Shown here: positions 38,856 to 48,297 of the stretch, in pieces
Layout of the letters: every line of letters begins with the position of its first letter
How positions within the stretch are numbered: position 1 is the first letter of the stretch
From: Planctomycetales bacterium ZRK34
GTDB lineage: Bacteria; Planctomycetota; Phycisphaerae; Phycisphaerales; Zrk34
Length of the DNA stretch: 64,000 nucleotides
Reading direction: 5' to 3'
Assembly: GCA_014873095.1 (NCBI GenBank)
Contig: CP050848.1
Span: 2,849,850-2,913,849, forward strand
Translations under genes and position numbers: made by a program
The notes under the pieces: model-generated
The model's database searches: none
Told to the model about the DNA's origin: nothing
Seen by the model: the letters and a program-made list of their open reading frames with translations, nothing else

Positions 38856-39395
38856 TTATTGGGGTTCGACGAGCGCGAGGTATTCGATGTTACGACCTTT
38901 AGCACCGACGATCGGACTCAGCAGATGATCGATCACGCGAACGCCCAGGCCCGGCATCGCTTCGAGCGTCTGTTCGAGCATGGCTAATGATTCGTGTTCA
39001 TCGAGTCGGGGATTGCCCGCTTCGTAATGCGGTTTGATCAGCGTGATGATCTGACGCGGATGCCACCGCATCGCCGCGGGGATGGCGCGGTCCTGTTTCG
39101 TCCAGCCCAGATCGATCACGACCAGCGGGGCGTCTTCCGGTGGATCGACATGCAGCGCGTTGGTGCGCTCCATCACGACGACCTGTTCGTGCTGGCGCAA
39201 CTTCCAGGCAAGCGCCCCGTAGCCGGTGTCGACAGCGTAGACCTTCTGTGCCCCGCGCCGAAGCAGCACATCGGTGAACCCGCCGACGTTGCACCCGAGG
39301 TCGGCGCAGATGAGTCCCGCCGGATCGACGCCGAACTGATCCAGCGCCGCGATCAACTTCTCCGCCGCCCGCGAAACATAAGGGGTATCATGCAT
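38856..39395 (-). CDS. FtsJ/TlyA-like rRNA methyltransferase
   Basis: A 179-residue methyltransferase. It starts MHDTPYVSRAAEKLIAALDQ and has the AdoMet site CADLGCNVGGFTDVLLRRGA followed by VYAVDTGYG and LVVIDLGWTKQD. This is the TlyA/FtsJ pattern without the N-terminal S4 domain. The frame extends up to 39992, but the family begins at the ATG at 39395. The gene is divergent from the one at 39465, with 69 bases between starts. The substrate is presumed to be rRNA. Confidence 0.85.
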   Translation of the reverse strand: MHDTPYVSRAAEKLIAALDQFGVDPAGLICADLGCNVGGFTDVLLRRGAQKVYAVDTGYGALAWKLRQHEQVVVMERTNALHVDPPEDAPLVVIDLGWTKQDRAIPAAMRWHPRQIITLIKPHYEAGNPRLDEHESLAMLEQTLEAMPGLGVRVIDHLLSPIVGAKGRNIEYLALVEPQ

Positions 39396-39464
39396 GGTGG
39401 GGTTTATCGTAACGTTTTGAACGCCCGGCCGCGCGGTGCGTCTTAACTGGTGAAAGGAACCGCT

Positions 39465-40832
39465 ATGACGCATATTCTCCGCTCGTTGATGATCGTATCG
39501 CTGATGACGACCGCCGTGGCGGCGATGTTTGCCCCGCCGATGGATGTGCCGGTCGATCGCATCCTGAAAAACGCCGAGGCGTATGTCGCCGAGCATCCGA
39601 AAGACGCCAGCGGGTATTACGTGCTGGGGCGGGTGCATTACCTGGCGTGGACGTTGAAGTCGCAGACGGTGCCGGTGTATCGCGGCGTCGATAAAGATGG
39701 CAAGCCGCGCATCGCTGATGAACATGCGCTGGAGATGTACCGCGGCATGGCGGTGGGGCGTGAGGCGCAGCGGCAGGTGCTCGAGGAGATGAACGTTGAC
39801 AAGGTCGGCGATCTGCAGCCGGACCAGCGGCGCGTGTTTTACCGTCGCGTCAACCAGCGCTCCCAGCAACTCCGCGACAAAGGCTGGCAACCGGCCGGCA
39901 TTCCCGCCGAGCAGCTTGATGAGCACGCGCAGGCGGCGATCGTGAATTTCCGCACGGCGATCAACAAGGATTCCGACAACGCGCTTTATCACCTCGGGCT
40001 CGCATCGATCGCCGAGCAGTATGCCGATCGCGCCTCGGCGATCGGATTATCCATCGACGGCAAAACTATCCGCGAGGCGGACCGCGGCAAGGCTCAAGCA
40101 CGCTGGCTTCGTTTCGCCGGCGAGCAGTACGAGTGTGCCTTCACGATGTCTCGGAAGAACGATGCGGCGTTAAAACATCGGCCGATCGCGGGGGTTCAGT
40201 ACCTGGTCAGCTACGAAGCCGTCGAAGGATATCGACGCGTGTCGGATCGCTTGAAAGACGATCATGCGAAGATGCTGGCGCAGATGAATGCGCACATGAA
40301 GAAGCTGAATTCACTGCCGATGGGCGCGATCACGCCGATTGTGTTCAGCTTCGAGGCGCACAGCGGACTCGGTGACCTGATCGATCAGCGCGCCGCCGTG
40401 CCGTTCGACCTCGACGGGATGAATCGCGGCGCGAAGTGGTCGTGGGTGAAGCCGGGGACGGCGTTGCTTGTGTGGGATCCGCTGCGCACGGGGCGAATCA
40501 CCAGCGGCAGGCAACTGTTCGGCAGTGTGACATGGTGGCTGATGCCGGGCGATGGCTACCGGGCGCTCGATCTGCTCGACGATGATCGCGATGGTGAACT
40601 CCGCGGAGCGGAACTCGCGGGCCTGTCCGTCTGGTTCGATGTGAATGTCGACGGTGTCAGCGCGCCCGGCGAAGTGGTGCCGATCGATAAACTGCCGATC
40701 ACCGCGTTGAGTACACACGCCACGTCACGCGAACCGCTGGGGCTGTCGAACTCGGCAGGCATGTGGCTCGACGATGGTTCCACCGCGCCGACGTATGACT
40801 GGTTTGCGGAGCCGGCGAGTGATGCGCGGTGA
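39465..40832 (+). CDS. secreted protein of unknown function with EF-hand-like motifs
   Basis: A 455-residue exported protein with a signal peptide (to about residue 20, ending TTAVAAM). The N-terminal third is helical and TPR-like (ASGYYVLGRVHYLAW). Near the C-terminus two Ca-binding-like loops occur: DLLDDDRDGELRGAEL and FDVNVDGVSAPGEVVPI. AAAGGAA before the ATG at 39465 sets the start. No enzyme family is recognised. Confidence 0.78.
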   Translation: MTHILRSLMIVSLMTTAVAAMFAPPMDVPVDRILKNAEAYVAEHPKDASGYYVLGRVHYLAWTLKSQTVPVYRGVDKDGKPRIADEHALEMYRGMAVGREAQRQVLEEMNVDKVGDLQPDQRRVFYRRVNQRSQQLRDKGWQPAGIPAEQLDEHAQAAIVNFRTAINKDSDNALYHLGLASIAEQYADRASAIGLSIDGKTIREADRGKAQARWLRFAGEQYECAFTMSRKNDAALKHRPIAGVQYLVSYEAVEGYRRVSDRLKDDHAKMLAQMNAHMKKLNSLPMGAITPIVFSFEAHSGLGDLIDQRAAVPFDLDGMNRGAKWSWVKPGTALLVWDPLRTGRITSGRQLFGSVTWWLMPGDGYRALDLLDDDRDGELRGAELAGLSVWFDVNVDGVSAPGEVVPIDKLPITALSTHATSREPLGLSNSAGMWLDDGSTAPTYDWFAEPASDAR

Positions 40833-40885
40833 GTCGATTACGAGTGACGAGTACGAGCACGAGCATGAATTAACCAGTTAACCAG

Positions 40886-41893
40886 TCAACGGGTCAACGT
40901 ACCCTCGATCGTCGCGGCGATGGTGTTCACCGTCCACGGCAGATACAGAATGCACGTGTAGTGATCGCCGCCGAGCCAGCGGTGATGATCGCCGGTGAGG
41001 TTGGCCGCTTTGGCGAGGGCGGCGGCGTTGGCGGGTGGGACGACCTGATCATTTTTCGCGCTGAACAGCCACGTGCGCTTGGGGTCGAGTCGCGGGGCGA
41101 GATTGCCGGGGTCCATCTGGTCGCACATCTTGCGAAGCTTGTCATCATCGAAGCCCGCGGCAAGCAGGCGCTCGCGGATCCACTTGCTCTCGCGCTGGCC
41201 GTTGTGAAACATCTCGTACATCTCGGCGCCCGAGAGCATGAGAAAGGTCTGGTCGAAAGCGTCGTCGATACCCGAAGCCAGCGAGGCGATGAACGAGCCG
41301 AGGCTCGTGCCCTGGATGCTGATGTGATCGGTGTCGACGCCGGGCAGGGCGGCGATGGCGTCACGGGCGCGTCGCGCATCGGAGGCGGCCTGCTGCACGC
41401 GATCAAAAAAGCGCGACACGTCGTACCACGGTTCTTTCGCCTTGCGTTGGCCATACCCGGGCATGTGCATCACGAAGCTGCCGATGCCGCGCGAGGCGAG
41501 TGTTCGGGCGATGGCGCGGGCGATGGTCATGCGGCCGTCGAGGATGTGCAGCGCCAGCACGGCGGGGCGCTGGCCCGCGGCGCCCGAGGGTTTGGGTTGG
41601 TACCACTCCATCACGACGGTGTTCCACGTCGCGGCCGGATCGCCGGCCGGGCGCGGTGAAGGGAATCGCACCACCGCATCGCAGTCCAGCGACGGGTCGT
41701 CGGGTTCTGACACGGTCACGGTGAACTTGCCGGGCGTCCACCGCAGGGCGTTGAGCGTTCGCTCGGCAGCGGGCGCGGCCGCCTGGCGGATGTTCAGGGA
41801 ATCGGCGGCGGGATAGGTCGCCGGCTCGGCGCGGGCGGTCAGACTGATGCCGAGCAAAACCACGAAAATCGAAGCGCGGGTGATATGGCTCAT
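40886..41893 (-). CDS. secreted alpha/beta hydrolase
   Basis: A 335-residue exported hydrolase with a signal peptide (ending SLTARAE). The nucleophile elbow is GTSLGSFIAS (Ser in GxSxG). LALHILDGRMT, FVMHMPGYG and a C-terminal WLFSAKNDQVVPP (acid) plus GGDHYTCIL (His) complete the triad. It resembles acyl or carbohydrate esterases; the substrate is unknown. The frame opens at 41929, but the ATG at 41893 begins the signal peptide. The intergenic bases before its stop contain short tandem repeats (TTAACCAG, TCAACGGG). Confidence 0.85.
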   Translation of the reverse strand: MSHITRASIFVVLLGISLTARAEPATYPAADSLNIRQAAAPAAERTLNALRWTPGKFTVTVSEPDDPSLDCDAVVRFPSPRPAGDPAATWNTVVMEWYQPKPSGAAGQRPAVLALHILDGRMTIARAIARTLASRGIGSFVMHMPGYGQRKAKEPWYDVSRFFDRVQQAASDARRARDAIAALPGVDTDHISIQGTSLGSFIASLASGIDDAFDQTFLMLSGAEMYEMFHNGQRESKWIRERLLAAGFDDDKLRKMCDQMDPGNLAPRLDPKRTWLFSAKNDQVVPPANAAALAKAANLTGDHHRWLGGDHYTCILYLPWTVNTIAATIEGTLTR

Positions 41894-41968
41894 CGTGTGA
41901 TCATATGAAGGGGGTGAGGGGCGGGCCATGGAAGGTCATACCCGGCGGATGAAGCCGTGGTTGCAAAA

Positions 41969-42002
41969 CCCCGACGCTTCGCGGGGCTCAGCATCGGGCT
42001 TG
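41969..42002. repeat. dispersed stem-loop repeat, type 1
   Basis: CCCCGACGCTTCGCGGGGCT continues into CAGCATCGGGCTTG. Arms CCCGA-GCT and AGC-TCGGG pair around the loop TCGCGGGGCTC with one C-A mismatch. A related copy at 54348 keeps the pairing through compensating changes. Confidence 0.6.
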
Positions 42003-42020
42003 TGGTGGAGTTGCGGTGAT

Positions 42021-42581
42021 TCAGTTGGGCGGGCAGTAGCGCAGGCGCTTGGCGGGGCAGCGATCCTGCAGGGCTTCGATGATCTTGTAGCCATCTTCGG
42101 ATTCAGCCCCGACCCAGGTGATGCCGTCTTCGGAGTAGAGCCGTCCCTGAAAAGCCTCTTCGAAAAACTCATAGGCTTCGGGGTTTTTCTCGAGGCGTTT
42201 TTTCACCTTGGGTTCGTATTTTTCGTAGTACCCGAGGAAGCGGGTGGTTTCTTCGCAATCGCTGCAGGAGAAAAAGTGAGCGCGGACCGCCACGTTGCCG
42301 GCCGGTGAAACGATGGGCGCGATGAGCGTGGCCGAGTCGACGAAATAAGCGCCCGTGACGGTGTCGTAGTAAAACGCCACGCCGGGGCGCGGGGGCGAAG
42401 CGGTGTTTTGCGTGTCTTTGGACGGCGAAAACGTCACGGCCACCGCCAGCCCGATCACCGCGATCATCACCGCCACGCCGGTGAGCACGTTGCTGTGGCG
42501 ATCAGCATACTCGCGCAGCCGCATCTTCAGCGGGCGTCGAGACGGCGAGGGAAATCTGTTACCGGAGTCGGGGGCGGACAC
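42021..42581 (-). CDS. membrane-anchored hypothetical protein, paralog 1
   Basis: A 186-residue protein with one N-terminal hydrophobic helix (VLTGVAVMIAVIGLAVAVTF) and a soluble C-terminal domain. About half of its residues are shared with the next gene upstream: FYYDTVTGAYFVDSAT, SPAGNVAVRAHFFSCSDCEE, GYYEKYEPKVKKRLEKNPEA, EAFQGRLYS and CPAKRLRYCPP. A CxxC pair and two C-terminal cysteines suggest metal binding or disulfides. It is followed by a repeat. The function is unknown. Confidence 0.82.
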   Translation of the reverse strand: MSAPDSGNRFPSPSRRPLKMRLREYADRHSNVLTGVAVMIAVIGLAVAVTFSPSKDTQNTASPPRPGVAFYYDTVTGAYFVDSATLIAPIVSPAGNVAVRAHFFSCSDCEETTRFLGYYEKYEPKVKKRLEKNPEAYEFFEEAFQGRLYSEDGITWVGAESEDGYKIIEALQDRCPAKRLRYCPPN

Positions 42582-42606
42582 GTCGTTTCTCCAAGTGCCA
42601 TGAACA

Positions 42607-42632
42607 AGGCCCCGGGCGGGTGACCGGGGCCT
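42607..42632 (-). terminator. 9-bp hairpin between the paralogs
   Basis: AGGCCCCGG (42607-42615) and CCGGGGCCT (42624-42632) pair perfectly with an 8-base loop. Only a weak T-rich tail follows on the minus strand. It could attenuate read-through from the upstream paralog. Confidence 0.4.
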
Positions 42633-42694
42633 GGATTCATGCTTTGAGTATACACGACGTTTGGCGGAAAATGAAGGATTTTTTCGGCTCAGAC

Positions 42695-42716
42695 CCCGAA
42701 GCTGAAGCTTCGGGCT
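42695..42716 (-). terminator. hairpin after paralog 2
   Basis: CCCGAAGC and GCTTCGGG (42696-42703 and 42708-42715) pair around TGAA, beginning just after the paralog 2 stop. No T-run follows directly, though TTTTTT lies about 15 bases beyond on the plus strand. Confidence 0.35.
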
Positions 42717-42728
42717 TGGATGCCCGGC

Positions 42729-43286
42729 TTACTTCGGCGGGCAATAACGCAGTTTCTTCGCCGGGCATTTGGTCTGCAGGTCTTCGATGAGCTTGAAGCC
42801 GGTGGGCGATTCGGCCTGCGTCCACTTGATGCCGTCCGGCGAGTAGAGTCGACCCTGAAACGCCTCTTCGTAGAACTCGAAGGCTTCGGGGTTTTCCTCG
42901 AGCTTGGCTTTGACGTCGGGCAGGTATTTTTCGTAATACCCGACGAATCGCTCGCCGCCCTCATCGGTGGTCTTGTCGGTGCATTCGCCGCAGGTGAAAA
43001 AGTGCGCGCGGACGGCTTCGTTGCCCGCGGGACTTGTGATCGGCGGAATCTTCGTGGCCGAGTCGGTGAAGTACTCCTTGGTGACCACGTCGTAGAAGTA
43101 TGCATTGCCCGGCGTGGGGGCGCGGCGTCCGCGGCCCTGATTGATGATGATCGCCAGCGACAGCACCAGCACCACCACCGCGGCCACGGTGACCACCGCC
43201 GAATTCTGATTCATCCACTCGCGAAACCCGCCGACTTTCATCTGCTCGGCCATGTCGCCAAAACGATCTTTGAGTTGCTCAAACAT
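42729..43286 (-). CDS. membrane-anchored hypothetical protein, paralog 2
   Basis: A 185-residue protein homologous to the gene at 42021 over its whole soluble domain. It has an N-terminal amphipathic stretch, a hydrophobic helix (SAVVTVAAVVVLVLSLAIII), then AYFYDVVTKEYFTDSAT, FFTCGECTDKT and CPAKKLRYCPPK. AGGAAAGGA precedes the ATG at 43286; the frame itself opens at 43349. It is a tandem duplicate with the same Cys pattern. No known family is recognised. Confidence 0.82.
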   Translation of the reverse strand: MFEQLKDRFGDMAEQMKVGGFREWMNQNSAVVTVAAVVVLVLSLAIIINQGRGRRAPTPGNAYFYDVVTKEYFTDSATKIPPITSPAGNEAVRAHFFTCGECTDKTTDEGGERFVGYYEKYLPDVKAKLEENPEAFEFYEEAFQGRLYSPDGIKWTQAESPTGFKLIEDLQTKCPAKKLRYCPPK

Positions 43287-43560
43287 GACTGCCAATCCTT
43301 TCCTGAGTGGCGCCCGAGTAGCCTCTGATTTGCCCACGTTCCCGCACAAACAAACTGCACATGCTCGGCGGTCAGTACCGGCTCGCTCGCGACATGAGAG
43401 CGACGCCTGCGAGATCGGTACACGCTTTACGTAGATTACTGCGATCTCACAAGTGTTACTTTACCGCCAGCAGGGGCGCTTTGCAAGACGTAAACCATGC
43501 GCCCGGGGGGCTTTTTGCCGATCCGGGTCTTCCCTCAGTTATCGGGCGCAACCCCGCGGG

Positions 43561-44715
43561 TCAAGGCTGCATCAGGTACATCATCCGCGGCACGGAAAAC
43601 TCGGTCAGCCAGGTGCGGAAACGCTCAGCGTCCAGCAGATTCTCCAGCGAGGCCCCCGAGCGGGTCGGCGACGGACCGGTCACGCCCAGCATCTGCAGCA
43701 GCGTGGCGCGCGGCTGGTAGTACACGACCTCCGGCTCGGCTTCGGTGATGCCGCCGAGATCACGGGCCTTGTCCAGCGCCGCTTCGATGTAGCCAATCTC
43801 ATCGACCAGCTTCAGGTCGACCGCCTGCTGGGCGGTGTAGATCGAGCCGTCGGCCAGCTTCTTGAGTTCGTCTTCGCCGACGATCTTCCCGCGGCCGGTG
43901 TTGACCACTTCGAAGAAACGATCATAAATCGCATCGACCATTTCACGCATGACGGCCCGGTCGGCGTCGTTCCAGTTGCGGAACATGTTGTTGGCGACTT
44001 CTTTTTCGGGCGAGCCGGTGGCGGTGATCGTTTCGAATTTCACACCGAGCTTCTGATCCAGCAGGTCCTGCATGGTCGGCACCTGCGCGATCACGCCGAT
44101 GGAGCCGGTGATAGTGGTCGGCTCAGCGAAGATGTAGTCGGCCTGACAGGAGACGTAATACCCGCCGCTGGCAGCATAGTCACCGTAGCTTGCGACGATG
44201 GGCAGGTCGGTTTTTTTGCGGAGTTCGTTCAGCTTGTGAAGGATCTGGTCTGAGGCCGAGGCGCCGCCGCCGGGGCTCTGCACGCGGAGGACGACAGCCT
44301 TGATCGTTTCATCATTTTCGACAGCCTGCACCGCTTCGTGGATATACCCGACGGTGTCGGAGCCGATCGTGCCGGAGACGGGGATGATCGCGATGCGCTG
44401 GGTGCCGAGGCCGTCGCGGTAGATCGAGGCCTGCAGCGGTCCGCCCTGGTTCATTTGAAACAGCGCCACGTAAAACCCGGCGAGGAAGACGAACAGCCCG
44501 ATCGAGATCACAGCGCCGAACTTTTTGATGCTGTCGAGGACGCCGGCTTTGGGCTTCGGCTGTGCGGGGTAGGGATACGGATACCCGCCGGCGCCCGGCG
44601 GCGGCGGCGGGGGCGACATGCCGCCGCGCGGATCGATCGGCCCGCGTGTGTTTTGGGGGTTGGGATTTTCCGGGGGCGGGGGGCCCTGGGGCGACGACGA
44701 ATTCTGATCGTTCAT
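43561..44715 (-). CDS. sppA: signal peptide peptidase SppA, 36K type
   Basis: Membrane protease of family S49 that degrades leftover signal peptides. Of 384 residues, the first ~60 are Pro/Gly-rich, and a hydrophobic helix follows (SIGLFVFLAGFYVALFQM). The protease domain has VVLRVQSPGGGASASDQI, the nucleophile region YAASGGYYVSCQADYIFAEP and TITGSIGVIAQVP, and a lysine in the expected downstream region. It is the single-domain form. It begins with ATG at 44715 and converges on nothing in particular; the 273 bases beyond its stop hold no gene. Confidence 0.93.
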   Translation of the reverse strand: MNDQNSSSPQGPPPPENPNPQNTRGPIDPRGGMSPPPPPPGAGGYPYPYPAQPKPKAGVLDSIKKFGAVISIGLFVFLAGFYVALFQMNQGGPLQASIYRDGLGTQRIAIIPVSGTIGSDTVGYIHEAVQAVENDETIKAVVLRVQSPGGGASASDQILHKLNELRKKTDLPIVASYGDYAASGGYYVSCQADYIFAEPTTITGSIGVIAQVPTMQDLLDQKLGVKFETITATGSPEKEVANNMFRNWNDADRAVMREMVDAIYDRFFEVVNTGRGKIVGEDELKKLADGSIYTAQQAVDLKLVDEIGYIEAALDKARDLGGITEAEPEVVYYQPRATLLQMLGVTGPSPTRSGASLENLLDAERFRTWLTEFSVPRMMYLMQP

Positions 44716-44992
44716 ATGACTGCCTTGAAGGGGGTGTGTGCGATTCTAGTGTGGTGTCATGGTGCAATTCTTCGGTTGTTTGCCCGATCGTGGGTGACTG
44801 CGAAAGGCGCTTGATGATCACGCTGCCTGCGGGTCGCGGCTAAACGTTGGACCGATAATCAATCCATGACAAACACGAGTCGTCCTGCTGACTTCGGCAA
44901 AATCGCGGGGTCGGCTTCATCTATTGGTTGGCCGGCGCGGGATTGTTCACAACCGGTGGATAAGTAATTTCCCCTGAAGTGGGGCGGGCGTG
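44716..44992. other. intergenic region between divergent sppA and mraZ
   Basis: No gene is apparent. The segment holds a DnaA-box-like GGTGGATAA at 44955-44963 (8/9 match to TGTGGATAA) and, at its right edge, the mraZ control region. Confidence 0.5.
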
Positions 44993-45021
44993 TTGACATG
45001 TGGGGCAAAGTGGAGTAAATT
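44991..45021 (+). promoter_or_regulatory. mraZ promoter with MraZ-type repeat boxes
   Basis: TTGACA (44993-44998), a 17-base spacer and TAAATT (45016-45021) form an almost ideal housekeeping promoter. Overlapping it are TGTTG, TGGGG and TGGAG at 44991, 45001 and 45011, exactly 10 bases apart. This is the spacing of the TGGGN repeats bound by MraZ itself in other bacteria, so autoregulation is likely. Confidence 0.7.
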
Positions 45022-45051
45022 CCCATGAAGTAACGATCATTTTGAGCAAGG

Positions 45052-45534
45052 ATGCTCAGGGGACACAATGCCTTGCTACTCGTCGGATCACATGATCATG
45101 CCATCGACGCCAAGCAGCGGCTGGCCATTCCGAGCAAGTTTCGGGGTGAGCTCAACGCAGCCGGCGCCGAGGAGTTGTATGCGGTGGTTCGCGAGGGGGT
45201 TTTGTGTCTGTACACGCGGGAAGGCTACGAACGTTTAGCCACGGCCATCGAGCAGGCCCCGCGCAGTGCTGATGAAGTGCTGCCGTACCAGGACCTGTTC
45301 TATGCGGACACCGAGAAGCTGGCGTTCGACAAGCAGGGCCGCGTGAGGATTCCCGAGTCGATGCTCCAGTCAGCGGGCCTCGGCAAGGACGTGACGGTCA
45401 TGGGCGCACGGGATCACCTGCAGATCCGCGACCGTCAGCAGTGGGCCGAACATCGTCAGCAGATGCGAGCGAATCGCCCCGATTTGAATACGGACCCCCG
45501 AAGGATCGGGTGGCACAGACCGGACAACAGCTAA
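45052..45534 (+). CDS. mraZ: transcriptional regulator MraZ
   Basis: A 160-residue AbrB-fold regulator with two swapped-hairpin domains. The paired motifs are IDAKQRLAIPSKF and FDKQGRVRIPESML (the DxxxR elements). It normally opens the division and cell-wall (dcw) cluster. Here rsmH and ftsL do not follow; a 73-residue unknown protein does. The ATG at 45052 has AAGG just before it. The N-terminus carries a few extra residues (NALLLVGSHDH) compared with usual MraZ. Confidence 0.92.
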   Translation: MLRGHNALLLVGSHDHAIDAKQRLAIPSKFRGELNAAGAEELYAVVREGVLCLYTREGYERLATAIEQAPRSADEVLPYQDLFYADTEKLAFDKQGRVRIPESMLQSAGLGKDVTVMGARDHLQIRDRQQWAEHRQQMRANRPDLNTDPRRIGWHRPDNS

Positions 45535-45598
45535 GTTGGAACTCGGAACTCGGAACTGAACTTTCCACCCCGTCAGGTGCTGTGGCGAAGGAGCACGG

Positions 45599-45820
45599 AT
45601 GCGTCGTCCGTCGAACCAGTCTGAAATCAACCACCAGTCGACCGGCCCCCTCATGGAAGAGCGAGCTGGCGACTGGCGACCAGATCGGATCAGCGATCGG
45701 AAGCTCTTAGAGCTTTCGTCCCGTCTGGAAACAATTCAGAAACTCGGCGGCGCCTTCGCCAATATTTCATTCAGCCCCCAGCTTCAGCAGCGCCTAGGTG
45801 CGCTGGCGTGCAAAAGCTGA
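45599..45820 (+). CDS. small protein of unknown function downstream of mraZ
   Basis: A 73-residue protein, 64 bases after mraZ. AAGGAG at 45588-45593, 5 bases before the ATG, strongly supports real translation. The N-terminal half is polar (Arg/Ser/Asp-rich); the second half is a predicted amphipathic helix (LLELSSRLETIQKLGGAF). No family is recognised. It takes the place where rsmH would be expected. Confidence 0.6.
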   Translation: MRRPSNQSEINHQSTGPLMEERAGDWRPDRISDRKLLELSSRLETIQKLGGAFANISFSPQLQQRLGALACKS

Positions 45821-46148
45821 TCGGCTGACGGAGCCAGGTTGTACCCACCGATACCGGGTCGCCATGCGAACACAGTCCTCAACGGGCTGATTCGCATCGC
45901 GGCCCGGTTGTCATATCGACACCTGATTATACCCCGGCTTGTTCGCCACGCATCGCCGCGGCGGATTGTGGACAGGTTGTGTACAGGTCGCCGGGATGTT
46001 TGTGGATATCGATGATGTTTTGCGGCGCAAACGACAGAGCCCCCCGGACTCGGGAACTCTGTCATCACAACAATGTGTGCAAAAACACCACGACCCCGGG
46101 ATTGTGCCCGATTTTACGCAAACCCGTCAATCCCCTAGTTTTGGGGCA
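45821..46148. other. intergenic region with DnaA-box-like words
   Basis: About 330 bases without a gene. It contains the direct repeat TTGTGGACAGG / TTGTGTACAGG (45966-45976 and 45978-45988) and TGTGGATAT (46001-46009, one mismatch to a DnaA box). Otherwise nothing stands out. Confidence 0.45.
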
Positions 46149-46176
46149 TTGCAGCGGGGTGTTTATGGCCCATAAT
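46149..46176 (+). promoter_or_regulatory. possible promoter of the LuxR-type gene
   Basis: TTGCAG (46149-46154), a 16-base spacer and CATAAT (46171-46176). The -10 is a 5/6 match; the -35 is poor. Confidence 0.3.
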
Positions 46177-46217
46177 GATCCGGCTCGGATGTGTTCTATC
46201 AGTTCCGGGAATGGATC

Positions 46218-47012
46218 ATGTGTTCAAGATCAAATGTGTCATACGGGGACGCGTCGGCATTGATGCGTCTATTAACGGAATTGCCGAAGTTCGACGATCT
46301 GGTGTTGCGGCGACGGCATGCCCTGCGGAGCCTGAGCGGGCTGGTTGATGCGCGTGCCGGGATAATCATTGCCGCGCGCGTGCAGCGTCGAAGTCCCGCG
46401 TTGGGTGAGCCCACCATCTGGGGGCTGACCGCTGAGCAGCAGCGTCGATTTGAAGCGTTTCTCAAAATCATGAAGCCTGCTCATCCCGCCGGGCCCACCA
46501 TCAACAAGCGACTGGCCAAACTATCCGTCGGACAATCCATCGCCCTGCGCCGCCAGGACCTGATCGCCGCTCGCCAGTGGTATGCTGATGAGTATGTGAA
46601 GACGGTACGCGAGCCGTGCGATATCGACGCTTTCGTGTACGGCTTCCACCGCGCCGATACCGCAGGCCTGGCCTACTTTCTCGGGATGTACCGTGGGTGG
46701 CGCAAGCCCGTGTTCGGTCGGCGTGAGCAGCGGTTGATCGAGCTGTTCTGGACCCACGCCAGTGAATTGCTGACTTTTCCCGGGCAATCGCAGACCAAAC
46801 ATGTCATCGATCATCTGCCGCCGCGCCTCGGCCAGGTGCTCGACTGTCTGCACGCCGGCATGACCACCTCCCAGATCGCGGACACCCTCAACCTCAGCCC
46901 CCACACCATCAACGACCACGTCAAACGCCTGCACCGCCGCTTCGGCGCCCACAGCCGCGCCGAACTGCTCGCCCGTTCCCGCCACAACCACAACCCCTCC
47001 TCCGGCACATAA
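46218..47012 (+). CDS. LuxR-family transcriptional regulator
   Basis: A 264-residue regulator. The C-terminal helix-turn-helix is clear: LPPRLGQVLDCLHAGMTTSQ, IADTLNLSPHTINDHVKRLH and RRFGAHSRAELLAR. The N-terminal ~190 residues are an unrecognised, Trp/Arg-containing sensor region without receiver-domain Asp motifs, so it is not a classical response regulator. The frame opens at 46191; the ATG at 46218 is the better start. The IS110 element follows directly after its stop codon. Confidence 0.85.
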   Translation: MCSRSNVSYGDASALMRLLTELPKFDDLVLRRRHALRSLSGLVDARAGIIIAARVQRRSPALGEPTIWGLTAEQQRRFEAFLKIMKPAHPAGPTINKRLAKLSVGQSIALRRQDLIAARQWYADEYVKTVREPCDIDAFVYGFHRADTAGLAYFLGMYRGWRKPVFGRREQRLIELFWTHASELLTFPGQSQTKHVIDHLPPRLGQVLDCLHAGMTTSQIADTLNLSPHTINDHVKRLHRRFGAHSRAELLARSRHNHNPSSGT

Positions 47013-48229
<1,217 letters not shown>

Positions 48230-48297
48230 TCAAACACAGCCGCTTCCCCCATGTCTCCCCTTGACCCCCGCCCGCTTCCCTGCGACTCTCCCCATTC

